This document shows positions 54,682-64,000 of a stretch of DNA of 64,000 nucleotides, piece after piece (the stretch's first letter is position 1; every line of letters starts with the position of its first letter). A program made the position numbers and the translations under genes. This stretch comes from Clostridia bacterium (GTDB lineage Bacteria; Bacillota; Clostridia; Oscillospirales; CAG-272), in NCBI GenBank assembly GCA_017450945.1, contig JAFSSP010000018.1, positions 1 through 64,000 on the forward strand. Reading direction: 5' to 3'. The notes beneath the pieces are model-generated. The model made no database searches. It saw nothing but the letters and a program-made list of their open reading frames with translations, and was not told the DNA's origin.

Positions 54682-56676
54682 TTATTTGCGGCGCGGAGAG
54701 GGGTTCTTCCCTTCGCGCAGTTTTTTGATCTCGTCGCGCAGATAGGCGGCCTTCTCGAACTCGAGGTGTTTTGCCGCCGAGAGCATTTCGGCCGTCATTT
54801 CGGCAATGAGCTTTTCGCGTTCGGGCTTTGTCAGCTTGCCCGAGGCGGCGCGTTTTGCCCTTGCGTCTTCCTTTGCGGCGATCTCGATGATGTCTCTCAC
54901 ACCCTTGACCACCGTCTTCGGCGTAATGCCGTGTTCCTTGTTGTAAGCGTCCTGAATGGCGCGGCGGCGCGCCGTCTCGGTGATGGCGGCCTGCATGGAG
55001 CGCGTCACCTCGTCGGCGTACATAATGACCGTGCCGTTTGCGTTTCTCGCCGCGCGCCCAATCGTCTGGATCAGCGAACGCTCGGCACGCAAAAAGCCTT
55101 CCTTGTCAGCGTCGAGAATGGCCACAAGCGAGACTTCGGGCAGATCAAGCCCTTCGCGCAAGAGGTTGATGCCCACCAGCACGTCGAACACGCCGAGTCT
55201 AAGGTCGCGGATGATCTCCATGCGTTCCATCGTATCCACGTCAAAGTGGATGTAGCGCACCTTGATGTCGTTGTCTTCAAAGTAGGCGGTCAGGTCTTCG
55301 GCCATCTTTTTGGTCAGCGTCGTGACCAGCGTCCGCTCGCCTTTTTTGGTTCTTTCGCGGATCTCGCCCATGAGGTCGTCGATCTGCCCTTTGACCGGAC
55401 GGACTTCCACGACCGGATCGAGAAGGCCTGTCGGGCGAATGATCTGTTCGACCACACGGCTTGCATGCTCGGCCTCGTAGTCGCCAGGCGTCGCGCTGAC
55501 GAACACCGCCTGGTGAATGCTCTCCTCAAATTCCGGGAAATAGAGCGGGCGGTTGTCGTAAGCCGAAGGCAGACGGAAGCCGTAGTCGACGAGATTCTTT
55601 TTTCTCGCCGTGTCGCCGCCGCTCATGCCGCGCACCTGCGGGATGGTGACGTGCGATTCGTCGATGAACATGATATAGTCGTCCGGGAAATAATCGAGCA
55701 ACGTAAAAGGCGTAGACCCTGCCGGGCGACCCGACAGCACACGCGAATAGTTCTCAATGCCCGAACAGAATCCGATCTCGCGGAGCATTTCCACGTCGTA
55801 CAGCACGCGTTCTTTGATCCGCTGGGCTTCGAGCAACTTGTGTTCGGACTCAAATTCTGCCACGCGCAACTCCATCTCGCGCAGGATCTCGTCGAGCGCG
55901 GCCTCTTTTTTCTCCTCCGAGACGGCATAGTGGGTCGCGGGGTAGATGGCCGCGTAGGAAAGCAGGCGTTTCATCTCGCCGGTGACGATATCCACTTCGG
56001 AGATGCGGTCGACCTCGTCGCCAAAGAATTCCACGCGCAGAGCGCTGTCGCTCTGGTTGGCCGGGATCACCTCGACCGTATCTCCGTTGACCCGGAAGGA
56101 GTCTCTCTGGAGTACCATATCGTTTCTCGTATAGCTGTTGGCAACCAGCTTGCGGATGAAGATTTCGCGGCTCATCGGACTGCCCGGCCTGACCGAGAGC
56201 ACCATGCCCTCGTACTCGGAGGGATCGCCGAGCGAATAGATGCAGGAAACCGAGGCCACGATGATCACGTCACGGCGCTCAAAGAGGGCGCTGGTCGCGC
56301 TGTGGCGCAGACGGTCGATCTCTTCGTTGATGAGCGAATCCTTTTCGATATAAAGATCCTTGCCCGGAATGTAGGCTTCGGGCTGGTAGTAGTCGTAGTA
56401 GGAGACAAAATACTCCACCGCCGCATCCGGGAAAAACTCGCGCATCTCGGAGCAAACCTGCGCCGCGAGCGTTTTGTTGGGCTCGAGGATGAGCGTCGGG
56501 CGGTTGACTTTTGCGATCACGTTGGCCATGGTAAAAGTCTTGCCCGAACCGGTCACGCCGAGGAGAGTTTGCATTTTCTCGCCCGAAAGAATGCCGTCCG
56601 AGAGCGCGGCAATGGCGGCCGGCTGGTCGCCGGTCGGCTGGTATTCGCTTTTGAGGACAAAGGGTTTTGCATCCAT
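54682..56676 (-). CDS. uvrB: Excinuclease ABC subunit B
   Basis: UvrB verifies the lesion and recruits UvrC. The 664-residue helicase-like protein has Walker A GVTGSGKT (40-47), the damage-probing beta-hairpin around [12 protein letters not shown] (near 95), helicase motifs and a C-terminal UVR motif (about 620-655). ATG 56676 has GGAGG at 9 nt; an upstream in-frame ATG at 56685 is only one base from it and is rejected. The promoter is at 56713-56741. No GAAC-N4-GTTC LexA box is seen there. Confidence 0.98.
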   Translation of the reverse strand: MDAKPFVLKSEYQPTGDQPAAIAALSDGILSGEKMQTLLGVTGSGKTFTMANVIAKVNRPTLILEPNKTLAAQVCSEMREFFPDAAVEYFVSYYDYYQPEAYIPGKDLYIEKDSLINEEIDRLRHSATSALFERRDVIIVASVSCIYSLGDPSEYEGMVLSVRPGSPMSREIFIRKLVANSYTRNDMVLQRDSFRVNGDTVEVIPANQSDSALRVEFFGDEVDRISEVDIVTGEMKRLLSYAAIYPATHYAVSEEKKEAALDEILREMELRVAEFESEHKLLEAQRIKERVLYDVEMLREIGFCSGIENYSRVLSGRPAGSTPFTLLDYFPDDYIMFIDESHVTIPQVRGMSGGDTARKKNLVDYGFRLPSAYDNRPLYFPEFEESIHQAVFVSATPGDYEAEHASRVVEQIIRPTGLLDPVVEVRPVKGQIDDLMGEIRERTKKGERTLVTTLTKKMAEDLTAYFEDNDIKVRYIHFDVDTMERMEIIRDLRLGVFDVLVGINLLREGLDLPEVSLVAILDADKEGFLRAERSLIQTIGRAARNANGTVIMYADEVTRSMQAAITETARRRAIQDAYNKEHGITPKTVVKGVRDIIEIAAKEDARAKRAASGKLTKPEREKLIAEMTAEMLSAAKHLEFEKAAYLRDEIKKLREGKNPSPRRK

Positions 56677-56712
56677 TTTTTTCATTCCTCCGGCGATAAA
56701 CTTCCATGCTAC

Positions 56713-56741
56713 AGTATAGCACAAAGTTCCCGGCAAGTAAA
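56713..56741 (-). promoter_or_regulatory. Promoter of uvrB-uvrA
   Basis: Minus strand TTTACT (56741-56736), a 17-bp spacer and TATACT (56718-56713), preceded by TGTGC. Confidence 0.78.
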
Positions 56742-56806
56742 GAATTTTTCGCAAAAAACAGAACTCTTTTTTTCAAAAAAGTATGGAATTTCACGGCAAG
56801 GTATGA

Positions 56807-56812
56807 TATACT
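56807..56812 (+). promoter_or_regulatory. Extended -10 promoter of lon
   Basis: TATACT is preceded by TGA (extended -10). The -35 is poor. No CIRCE or CtsR-like repeat is seen before lon. Confidence 0.5.
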
Positions 56813-56852
56813 AAACTAAATATAGTTATTTATCCCGAAAGGACCCGTTAAA

Positions 56853-59270
56853 ATGCCCTCCTATCTCGAAAAAGTGGAACCGATTCTTTTGCCGGTGATT
56901 GCCCTGCGCAACACCGTGCCCTTCCCCGGGATCCCGCTCAATTTTGAAGTAAATACCGAGGAAGCGATCGCCGCCGCAAAAGCGGCTTCGGCATTCCTCT
57001 TTTTGACCACCTACCGCCCGGACGGAAAAGCCGAGGACGGTTTTCCCTTCTGCCGGATCGGCTGTGTGGTGCGCGTCAAACAAATGATCCGTACGCCCGA
57101 AGGCCCCTCGCGCATCATTGCCGAAGGCGTGGTGCGTGCGACCGTGACCTCCTACCGTCAGGCCGGGAACTACGTGGAGGCCGACCTGCTCTGCAAGTCG
57201 ATCACGCTCCCCGACCGGGGCGGCATCAAGGGCGAGGCGCTCGTCCATGAAATGCTTGCCTCTCTTGAAGAAAACGCAAAGTTTTTGCCGGCTGATGCCG
57301 AGGATCTTCTCTCGACCGCAAAGCTCTATGCAAATCCCGGCGATCTTGCCGATTTCATTGCCGCAAACCTCATCGTACGCACCGAAGACAAGCTCGAGAT
57401 CCTCGAATGCTTCGATCCCCTTGCCCGCGCCGAGCGACTGCTTGAGATCCTTGCCTCCGAGGCCGATATCCTTGAAGAGGAATCGATCATCCGGCAAAAG
57501 GTCAACGAGCGCATGAACCGCAACCAGCGCGAATACTACCTGCGCGAACAGATCAAGGTCATCGAAGAAGAGCTCGGAGAAGGCTCGGACATTGAAGAAT
57601 ACGCCAAAAAGATCGAAGAGGCGAACCTGCCAAAAGAGGTCAAGGAAAAATTCAACAAGGAAAAAGATCGCCTTGCCAAAACGCCCTACGGCTCGGCCGA
57701 GGCGACCGTGATCGCGGGCTACCTCGACACCTGTCTCGAAATCCCGTGGAGCAAGTCGACCGAGAGCGTCGTCCGCTTTGAAAAGGTGCAAAAGATCCTG
57801 GACGAAGACCACTACGGACTTGAAAAGGTCAAGGAGCGCATTGTGGAATTCATGGCCGCAAAGGAATGGAATCCCGCGCTCAAGAACCAGATCCTCTGCC
57901 TCGTCGGCCCTCCCGGCGTGGGCAAGACCTCGATCGCTTCCTCGATCGCCCGCGCGACCAACCGCAAGTACGCCCGCATTTCTCTGGGCGGCGTGCGCGA
58001 CGAGGCCGACATCCGCGGCCACCGCAAAACCTACATCGGAGCCATGCCCGGGCGGATCATCGCAGCCCTCACGCAGGCCGGCGTCAACAATCCGCTCCTG
58101 CTTCTCGACGAGATCGACAAGCTGACCAAGGACGCGCACGGCGACCCGACCTCGGCGCTCCTCGAAGTGCTGGACGGCGAGCAAAACAAGACCTTCCGCG
58201 ACCATTTTGTCGAGCTTCCATTCGATCTCTCCGATTGCTTTTTCATCGCCACGGCCAACAGTCTGGAGAATATTCCGAAGCCGCTCATCGACCGCATGGA
58301 GATCATCGAGCTCGGCATTTATACCAAGCGCGAAAAGCTTGCCATTGCAAAGGAGCACCTGATCAAAAAGCAGATGAAGCGCCATGCGCTCTCCGGCCGC
58401 CAGTTCAAGCTCTCGGACGACGCGATTCTGGAGCTTATCGACTATTACACCCACGAGGCCGGCGTAAGAAATCTCGAGCGCGCCATCGCCTCGCTCTGCC
58501 GCAAGGCAAGCAAGCAACTGCTCGCGGGTAACAAAAAGAGCGTCCGGATCACAGAGAAGGATATTTCTTCCTATCTCGGCGCGCGCAAGCGTCTGCCCGA
58601 GACGATCGACGAAAATGACGAAGTCGGCGTGGTCAACGGACTTGCCTACACCGAGCTTGGCGGAAGCCTACTCCAGGTGGAAGTCGCCGTGCTCGAAGGA
58701 ACCGGCAAAATTGAAACCACCGGCTCGCTCGGCGACGTGATGAAGGAATCGGCCAAGATCGCCGTCAGCTTTGTCCGCTCGATCGCAGAGGAGTACGAGA
58801 TTCCCACCGATTTTTACCGCACCAAGGATCTGCACATCCACTTCCCGGAAGGCGCCGTTCCCAAAGACGGCCCCTCGGCAGGCGTTGCCATGACGGTTGC
58901 GCTTGTCTCGGCCCTGACCGGGCGGAAAGTACGGCACGACATCGCTATGACCGGCGAAGTCAGCCTGCGCGGAAAGGTGCTCCCCATCGGCGGTCTCAAA
59001 GAAAAGACCATGGCGGCCTACAACGCCGGCGTCAAAATCGTGCTTTTGCCCAAGGAGAATCTGCGCGACCTTGAGGAGATCGATTCTCTCGCGCGTGAAA
59101 ATCTCAAATTCGTTCCGCTGACCGAGGCAAAGGAAGCTCTCTCGGCGGCACTCCTCCCTGCTCCAGTTCAAAAAGAAAAAGCTCGTCCTGCCGAAAAAGA
59201 ATCGTCGCCTTTGCACATTCCGGCAAAGCCGAACCAGCCCGCGGCGCACTGTTCCGAGTCCCGGAACTGA
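56853..59270 (+). CDS. lon: ATP-dependent protease Lon
   Basis: Lon degrades misfolded and regulatory proteins. The 805-residue protein has the N-terminal substrate domain, a AAA+ module with Walker A GPPGVGKT (352-359) and Walker B LLLDEIDK, and a C-terminal protease domain with catalytic Ser in PKDGPSAG (S675) and Lys about 40 residues later. It ends in a Pro/Lys-rich extension of about 35 residues. GAAAGGA precedes ATG 56853. It is followed by ysxC, as in B. subtilis. Confidence 0.97.
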   Translation: MPSYLEKVEPILLPVIALRNTVPFPGIPLNFEVNTEEAIAAAKAASAFLFLTTYRPDGKAEDGFPFCRIGCVVRVKQMIRTPEGPSRIIAEGVVRATVTSYRQAGNYVEADLLCKSITLPDRGGIKGEALVHEMLASLEENAKFLPADAEDLLSTAKLYANPGDLADFIAANLIVRTEDKLEILECFDPLARAERLLEILASEADILEEESIIRQKVNERMNRNQREYYLREQIKVIEEELGEGSDIEEYAKKIEEANLPKEVKEKFNKEKDRLAKTPYGSAEATVIAGYLDTCLEIPWSKSTESVVRFEKVQKILDEDHYGLEKVKERIVEFMAAKEWNPALKNQILCLVGPPGVGKTSIASSIARATNRKYARISLGGVRDEADIRGHRKTYIGAMPGRIIAALTQAGVNNPLLLLDEIDKLTKDAHGDPTSALLEVLDGEQNKTFRDHFVELPFDLSDCFFIATANSLENIPKPLIDRMEIIELGIYTKREKLAIAKEHLIKKQMKRHALSGRQFKLSDDAILELIDYYTHEAGVRNLERAIASLCRKASKQLLAGNKKSVRITEKDISSYLGARKRLPETIDENDEVGVVNGLAYTELGGSLLQVEVAVLEGTGKIETTGSLGDVMKESAKIAVSFVRSIAEEYEIPTDFYRTKDLHIHFPEGAVPKDGPSAGVAMTVALVSALTGRKVRHDIAMTGEVSLRGKVLPIGGLKEKTMAAYNAGVKIVLLPKENLRDLEEIDSLARENLKFVPLTEAKEALSAALLPAPVQKEKARPAEKESSPLHIPAKPNQPAAHCSESRN

Positions 59271-59282
59271 AAGCGAGGAGCT

Positions 59283-59885
59283 ATGGCACTCAATCTCAAC
59301 AAAACGGTGCTCCGGATCAGCGCAGGCTTCCCCGACCAGTTCCCGCGCGACCCGATCCCGCAGGTGGCCTTTTCCGGTCGATCCAACGTCGGAAAAAGCT
59401 CGCTTGTCAACTGTCTTTTGGGCAGAAAATCGCTGGCCCGCGTCAGTTCCGCGCCGGGAAAGACGATTACGATCAACTTTTACGAGATCGATGAAAAGCT
59501 CTTTTTCGTCGATCTGCCCGGCTACGGCTTTGCCAAGCGCGCGCCCGGCGACAAGGCCAAATGGTCGGCCCTGACCGACGGATACTTTACCAAGAATCCG
59601 AACCGTGACAGGCTCGCGCTTGTGGCGCAGCTCGTGGACAGCCGGATCGGCCCCACATCCGACGACGAACTCATGCTCGCCTATCTCAAAGAGGCAAATA
59701 TTCCGTTTGTCGTGATCGCAACAAAATCCGATAAACTCAACGCGACCGAACGAAAAAAAACGCAAGAACTCCTTTCGCATCACCCCTTGATTCCGACCGA
59801 CACCCCCGTGATCTTCTTCTCTTCCCTCAAAGGAGAGGGCAAAAACGAGGTCTGGAACGAGATCTTCCGGGCCGCAAAAATTTAA
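59283..59885 (+). CDS. ysxC: Ribosome-biogenesis GTPase YsxC/EngB
   Basis: This GTPase is needed for late 50S assembly. The 200-residue protein shows G1 GRSNVGKS (32-39), G2 PGKT, G3 DLPGYGFA and G4 TKSDK. GCGAGGAG precedes ATG 59283, 12 bp after lon. Confidence 0.96.
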   Translation: MALNLNKTVLRISAGFPDQFPRDPIPQVAFSGRSNVGKSSLVNCLLGRKSLARVSSAPGKTITINFYEIDEKLFFVDLPGYGFAKRAPGDKAKWSALTDGYFTKNPNRDRLALVAQLVDSRIGPTSDDELMLAYLKEANIPFVVIATKSDKLNATERKKTQELLSHHPLIPTDTPVIFFSSLKGEGKNEVWNEIFRAAKI

Positions 59886-59912
59886 GTCTTAATAAGACGG
59901 AAAGGAATCCCT

Positions 59913-60647
59913 ATGCTACTTAGTTTCATTTCTTCCTATCTGAGTGGAACCAGCATCAAGCTCCTTTTGGCAAACATTCTGCTCTCGATCCCGGTCATCC
60001 TGTTTGCTCTTTCGGCGCACGAGGCCGCGCACGGCTTTATCGCAAACAAGTGCGGCGATCCGACGGCAAAACTGCTCGGCCGAGTCAGCCTCAATCCGCT
60101 GAAGCACCTTGACCCCTTGGGCACGATCTGCATGCTCGTGGTCGGCTACGGCTGGGCAAAACCGGTTCCGATCGATCCGAGCCGCTTCAAAAACCCCAAA
60201 AAAGGCATGGCGCTCTCTGCCGCCGCAGGCCCGCTTTGCAATCTGGTTTTGGGATTTCTCAATGCTCTCCTGGCCGGCGCTTTTTATCCGATCGCCATTT
60301 ACGCCGGTATGCGGGATGTTCCCATGTTCGTCTTTTATGTGCTCTATGCGCTTTTCCAGCTCTTTGCGCTCGGCACGATCTACAACTTCGTGTTTGCCAT
60401 TTTCAACCTCATCCCGCTTCCTCCATTTGACGGTTCGCGCATTCTGTATGCCGTTCTGCCCGAGAAATGGTATTTCGGTGTGATGAAATACGAGCGTTAC
60501 ATCATGATGACGACTCTCATCGTTTTTCTGGCACTTTTTCGCTTTGGCTGGTCGCCGGTCTCGCTTCTCGCAGATTTTCTGACCGACAAATCGATCAATC
60601 TCTTTGTAAAACTCTTCAACCCGCTTTTCTATAGCCTCTTCTTCTGA
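59913..60647 (+). CDS. Site-2-type membrane metalloprotease (peptidase M50)
   Basis: The 244-residue intramembrane protease-like protein has HEAAH (36-40) as the zinc HExxH site and PPFDGSRIL (D173) as the third ligand, with about five membrane helices. This short form lacks PDZ or CBS domains and resembles B. subtilis YwhC-type proteins, not RseP or SpoIVFB by length alone. The substrate is unknown. GAAAGGA precedes ATG 59913. It lies between ysxC and scpA in one operon. Confidence 0.9.
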   Translation: MLLSFISSYLSGTSIKLLLANILLSIPVILFALSAHEAAHGFIANKCGDPTAKLLGRVSLNPLKHLDPLGTICMLVVGYGWAKPVPIDPSRFKNPKKGMALSAAAGPLCNLVLGFLNALLAGAFYPIAIYAGMRDVPMFVFYVLYALFQLFALGTIYNFVFAIFNLIPLPPFDGSRILYAVLPEKWYFGVMKYERYIMMTTLIVFLALFRFGWSPVSLLADFLTDKSINLFVKLFNPLFYSLFF

Positions 60648-60681
60648 TGCTCTGAATTTCTGAAAGGACGCTTTCCCGCCG

Positions 60682-61680
60682 ATGGAATCCATCACCTACA
60701 AAATCGAAACCTTCGAGGGGCCGCTTGATCTGCTTCTCTCGCTCATTCAAAAGAATAAGATGAAGATCGAAGATATCGCGGTCTCGGTGATTTGCGAGCA
60801 GTATCTGGATTACATCAAACAGGCCGAGGAAATGGACCTTGACCTTGCTGGCGAATTTCTCGTCATGGCAAGCGAACTGCTCCTGCTCAAAAGCCGGATG
60901 CTCTTACCCCGCAACGAAGAGGAGGAAGAAGACCCGAGGCACGATCTGGCCGAGGCCCTGCTCCGCTACCAGGCCGCAAAAGAGGCCGCCGCAAAGATGG
61001 CGCCACTCTACAGCCTCTATTCGGGTCGCTTTGCCAAGGACACCGACGAGATCAGCATCGACCGCTCGTTTGTCGAAGACCAGGACGTGGTCTCGCTCTG
61101 CTTTGCCATCCGGCGCATCATCGCCGCAAACGAAAGCAGACCCAAGGCCGACCGCGAGGTCTTTGCTCCGATGATCGCCCGCCCGATCGTTCCGGTCGAA
61201 CGTAAAATCACCGGGATTCTTTCACACATGCGTCAGAACCGCAAACCGAGCATGCGCGAACTGCTCCTGGACGCCGACGATCTGCCCGAGCTCATCGCGA
61301 CCTTTCTCGGCATTCTCGAGCTGATCCGCATGCGCAAGATTCTCATCGAAGAAGATCCCGACTCCTACACCGTGATCCATGGGCTGGACACCAAATTTGT
61401 GATCAATGAGGATCCCGACGGCAAAGACACAAAGCTACCGCCCTCGGACGATCCGATTCCGCTCTCCTCAAGGGCCGAGATGCACAAAGCGATCCGCGCC
61501 ATCACACGGGCGCGCAAAAAGTTGAAGCAATCGCCCGACGAAGAACAGATTCAACTGCTTCTCGACGACTCGCTCTCACAGAACGAGGACGATCTCATCG
61601 ACGACCTCGGCCTTGACGCAAAAGAGATCGTCGCGGCGCTTGCAACCATTTCAAAAGACCTCAAAAAGCCGGTCAAGTAA
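60682..61680 (+). CDS. scpA: Segregation and condensation protein A
   Basis: ScpA is the kleisin that bridges SMC heads. The 332-residue protein shows the N-terminal FEGPLDLLLSLIQKNKMKIEDI and LAGEFLVMASELLLLKSRMLLP, and a C-terminal winged-helix region. It is longer than the usual 250 or so residues owing to an extra C-terminal tail (about 250-332), which is rich in acidic residues. GAAAGGAC precedes ATG 60682. Its partner scpB follows; smc is at 35325. Confidence 0.95.
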   Translation: MESITYKIETFEGPLDLLLSLIQKNKMKIEDIAVSVICEQYLDYIKQAEEMDLDLAGEFLVMASELLLLKSRMLLPRNEEEEEDPRHDLAEALLRYQAAKEAAAKMAPLYSLYSGRFAKDTDEISIDRSFVEDQDVVSLCFAIRRIIAANESRPKADREVFAPMIARPIVPVERKITGILSHMRQNRKPSMRELLLDADDLPELIATFLGILELIRMRKILIEEDPDSYTVIHGLDTKFVINEDPDGKDTKLPPSDDPIPLSSRAEMHKAIRAITRARKKLKQSPDEEQIQLLLDDSLSQNEDDLIDDLGLDAKEIVAALATISKDLKKPVK

Positions 61681-61692
61681 GAAAGGACGCTC

Positions 61693-62400
61693 ATGGAAGA
61701 CCTGACGACCAAAACCACAGAAATTGAAAAAGAGCCCCTGCCCGAAGGCGAGGCAAAAAAGGCCATGGAGGCGATCCTCTTTGCCGCAGGGCATCCGATG
61801 CCCTACGACAAGCTTGCCGCAGTCACGGGACATACCGTATCAGAAGTAAAGGTCTTTGCAAACGACCTTGCCGCAGAGTATGCAGACCGCGGCATCGGGC
61901 TTTTCTGCTTCCCGGACTCCTGCCAGCTTGCCACCAGAGAGACTTACGCCTCGGAAGTGCGCGAGGCGCTCGGCATCCGTCGTGGCGGCAACCTTTCGGC
62001 CTCCTCGATGGAGGTGCTGGCCGTGGTCGCCTACAACCAGCCGATCACACGTTCTTACATTGACACCATCCGCGGCGTCGACAGCTCCTACGCCGTCGGT
62101 TCCCTCTTGGATAAGGGACTCATTGAAGCCTCGGGAAGACTGGATGCGCCGGGCAGACCGATGCTCTACGTCACCACCGAAAAATTTCTCCGCGTCTTCG
62201 GACTGCACTCGCTGGAAGACCTGCCCGAGACCGAGGCACTCAGCACGGCAGAGGCGCAATTGGAAATTTCAAAAGACCTTCTGGAAAAGGCGCAGGACAC
62301 GGAAGAAAAAGCTCCGGGCGCCGACTACGAAGCGCCGAAGGAGCCCGAGGAAGAAGTCATTTTTGAGCGTGACGCAGAGCCAGAGGATACAAACGCATGA
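61693..62400 (+). CDS. scpB: Segregation and condensation protein B
   Basis: ScpB binds ScpA as a dimer in the SMC condensin. The 235-residue protein has two winged helices (AMEAILFAAGHPMPYDKLAAV; EVLAVVAYNQPITRSYIDTIRGVDSSYAV...LLDKGLIEASGRLDAPGRP) and an acidic C-terminal tail. GAAAGGACG precedes ATG 61693, 12 bp after scpA. Confidence 0.96.
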   Translation: MEDLTTKTTEIEKEPLPEGEAKKAMEAILFAAGHPMPYDKLAAVTGHTVSEVKVFANDLAAEYADRGIGLFCFPDSCQLATRETYASEVREALGIRRGGNLSASSMEVLAVVAYNQPITRSYIDTIRGVDSSYAVGSLLDKGLIEASGRLDAPGRPMLYVTTEKFLRVFGLHSLEDLPETEALSTAEAQLEISKDLLEKAQDTEEKAPGADYEAPKEPEEEVIFERDAEPEDTNA

Positions 62401-63197
62401 CGGCGCCCACCATCATTCTTGCGGTCGTCGGCGCACTGCTGTTTCTCATTCTTCTCCTTTTGGTGTTTGGAAAAGTCCGCGTCTATCTCGACTATTTTGG
62501 AACACTCTCGATCACTTACACCATCTTAGGAGTCGAATTTGTTTATCTGCAACCGAAAAAGCAGGCAAAAGCGCCCGAACTATTTGACCTGACCGATTGC
62601 AAAAACCCCGAAAAGGCCATTCAAAAACATCTCAAACAGCAAAAAAAAGAGCTTGCCAAGCTCCAAAAAAAGCAAAAGCGGGCCGACCTCAAATGGGCCA
62701 AGAAGCGCATCAAAAAGATCCTACACAGGCAGGACTTCTTTGACCGTGACTTCTCTTTTGAAGAGATTTTGACCTTTGTCTGGGATCTTTTGAAAAAAAC
62801 CTATCATTTTACAAAAGGAAAACTTCGCCTCAACATCCGGAGCCTCAAAATTGACGTCGGCTCCTCCGATCCTGCAACGACTGCGCTTCTCTACGGCGGA
62901 ATCTCCGCAACGCTTGCCGGACTGCTTGATTTTCTCGATGCCAACTGGATCCCCACAAAGGCGGAAAAAGGCAGCATTGAGATCAAGCCGGATTTTCTTG
63001 CCGATGCCTCTACCGGCGAGGTCAGGCTGACGGTAACAGTCAGTCTCTTGCGCGTCCTTATGATCCTTTTGCGCGGAGAGGTCGCACAAGAAAAAGAACT
63101 TGCGCTTGCCGAAGCGCACAAGGCCGAACACACCGCCAAACAGGCAAATCCCGCCTCTTTGGCCGATGATACCAATACAGTCCCACAGAAAGGATAA
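62397..63197 (+). CDS. DUF2953-like membrane-anchored protein
   Basis: The 266-residue protein has one N-terminal helix (about 5-25), a Lys/Gln-rich coiled coil (about 75-110), a middle region (FEEILTFVWDLLKKTYHFTKGKLRLNIRSLKIDVGSSDPATTALLYGG) that fits DUF2953, and an Ala/Glu-rich end. In spore formers this family often precedes ytfJ, as here, so a sporulation or envelope link is plausible but unproven. The start overlaps the scpB stop as ATGA. Confidence 0.75.
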   Translation: MTAPTIILAVVGALLFLILLLLVFGKVRVYLDYFGTLSITYTILGVEFVYLQPKKQAKAPELFDLTDCKNPEKAIQKHLKQQKKELAKLQKKQKRADLKWAKKRIKKILHRQDFFDRDFSFEEILTFVWDLLKKTYHFTKGKLRLNIRSLKIDVGSSDPATTALLYGGISATLAGLLDFLDANWIPTKAEKGSIEIKPDFLADASTGEVRLTVTVSLLRVLMILLRGEVAQEKELALAEAHKAEHTAKQANPASLADDTNTVPQKG

Positions 63198-63201
63198 CGC
63201 T

Positions 63202-63612
63202 ATGGAAAACGAATCTGCTCTCAAAAATATCATTGAAAGCTCGATCGAGCAAATCCGCGAGATCGTGGACGCCGACACGGTGGTTGGCAAACAGATCGTC
63301 ACCCCCTCGGGAACCGTCATCATTCCCATCTCCAAGGTTGCCATGGGCTTTGCCTCGGGCGGCATTGATCTGCCGCGCAAGGATTCCCTTGCCAAAAACT
63401 TTGGCGGAGGCGGCGGAACCGGCGTTTCGGTCACGCCGATCGGCTTTTTGACCGTTTACCCCGACGGACACGTCGAAATGCTCCCGATGTCGAGAGAGAA
63501 CATCACGCCGCTGGAGCAGGTTGCCGATCTGCTTGACCACACCCCCGAGCTCATCAACCGCCTCAAAACCGTCTTTCAGAGAAGACAGGACCTTGACGAG
63601 GAAGAAGCCTGA
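63202..63612 (+). CDS. ytfJ: GerW-family sporulation protein YtfJ
   Basis: The 136-residue protein matches GerW/YtfJ, found in spore formers and needed for normal germination in some. It shows VVGKQIVTPSGTVIIPISKVAMGFASGG, the Gly run GGGGGTGVSVTPIGFL, and a short charged end. AAAGGAT precedes ATG 63202; a longer frame from 63100 overlaps the upstream gene. Its presence is the strongest single hint that the organism forms spores. Confidence 0.92.
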   Translation: MENESALKNIIESSIEQIREIVDADTVVGKQIVTPSGTVIIPISKVAMGFASGGIDLPRKDSLAKNFGGGGGTGVSVTPIGFLTVYPDGHVEMLPMSRENITPLEQVADLLDHTPELINRLKTVFQRRQDLDEEEA

Positions 63613-63681
63613 TTGTTCCTCTCATAAAGAACCCTCCGGGAAACTATACTGAAAAGAAGTATCTTTTCCGGAGGATTCCTT

Positions 63682-64000
63682 ATGTCTTTCTGCAAAAAGC
63701 TCGTCTCTTTTGCCCTTTGCCTTCTTTTGCTTGCTTCCTGCTTTTGTATCTTCGCGTCGGCAGAAAGCCCTTCCCTCTCGGCAAAATCGGCCATTCTCAT
63801 CGACGCATCCGGCGGGCGCATTCTTTATGAAAAGAATGCAAGAGAAGTGCGCCCCATGGCAAGCACCACCAAAATCATGACGGCGCTCGTCGCGCTCTCG
63901 CTGGCCGATCCCGGACAAGAGATCATCATCCCGACAGAAGCCGTCGGCACCGAAGGCTCTTCGGCCTATCTCAAGGCGGGCGAAGTTTTCACGCTGGAGG
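63682..64000 (+). CDS. DacF-like D-alanyl-D-alanine carboxypeptidase (5' part, cut by window end)
   Basis: The first 106 codons of a penicillin-binding peptidase S11 are visible: a signal peptide (about 1-27), KSAILIDASGGRILYEKNA, and the catalytic STTK (S61, K64). GGAGG precedes ATG 63682. The SxN and KTG motifs lie beyond the window. It follows ytfJ, as dacF-type genes often do near sporulation genes, and is a second copy beside the gene at 19722-20873. CTCCGG (63634-63639) just upstream could pair with CCGGAG over the ribosome site in a read-through transcript. Confidence 0.9.
   Translation, partial: MSFCKKLVSFALCLLLLASCFCIFASAESPSLSAKSAILIDASGGRILYEKNAREVRPMASTTKIMTALVALSLADPGQEIIIPTEAVGTEGSSAYLKAGEVFTLE

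Noticed and set aside
56701..56760. LexA box before uvrB
   Set aside because: GAACTTTGTGCT lies within the promoter spacer, but the second half-site is not GTTC or GTTT, so symmetry is missing.

Overview
The window is chromosomal DNA from a spore-forming, Gram-positive member of the Clostridia (Bacillota), most likely a gut lineage near the Oscillospirales or Christensenellales; the exact order cannot be fixed from the sequence. The grounds are Firmicutes-type operon orders (yhbY-nadD-yqeK-rsfS; plsX-rnc-smc-ftsY; lon-ysxC; scpA-scpB), RNase Y, an infC-rpmI-rplT operon with an L20-type leader, a GerW/YtfJ sporulation gene, and two DacF-like D,D-carboxypeptidases. Most genes have strong GGAGG-type ribosome sites. 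Many promoters are near-perfect sigma-A sites, almost all with a 17-bp spacer. Most transcription units end in U-tailed hairpins, often shared between convergent genes. I see no tRNA, rRNA, CRISPR array, insertion sequence or prophage.

Layout. 1-14.2 kb is a mosaic of short units. It holds a palindrome-rich intergenic element, a PlsC-like acyltransferase with an inserted zinc ribbon, rny, two membrane proteins of matching topology (one with a nine-histidine tail), an RluA-type pseudouridine synthase, a 1357-residue surface protein with 17 Cys-x2-Cys half-repeats, uxaC, and a minus-strand set: LexA-like S24 repressor, broken radC, DUF3343 protein, cysteine desulfurase. 14.2-24 kb holds a small membrane protein divergent from the repressor, a VanZ-like protein, topB, a P-loop protein, pgi, a dacF-like gene and a nucleotidyltransferase-galE-galM operon. 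24-28.7 kb holds a Crp/Fnr-type regulator whose promoter is bracketed by two perfect palindromes, the NMT1-like ABC importer it probably controls, and a transglutaminase-like lipoprotein.

From 46.6 kb back to 28.7 kb, fifteen minus-strand genes run with tiny gaps or overlaps: SpoU methylase, dprA, topA, trmFO, plsX, rnc, smc, ftsY, rdgB, a membrane protein, yhbY, nadD, yqeK, rsfS and leuS. Next come the minus-strand infC-rpmI-rplT operon and, divergently, a candidate orphan small RNA and two overlapping CNNM/CBS genes with a TMEM175-like channel gene. uvrB-uvrA (minus) and lon-ysxC-M50 protease-scpA-scpB-DUF2953-like-ytfJ-dacF (plus, cut by the window end) close the window.

The content is mainly housekeeping. 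The points I would look at first are the candidate small RNA at 48241-48362, the radC lesion beside a LexA-like repressor, the palindromes around the Crp/Fnr promoter, the repeat-rich surface protein with a related module in a second exported protein, the palindrome-rich element at 41-175, and the apparent AUC start codon of infC.
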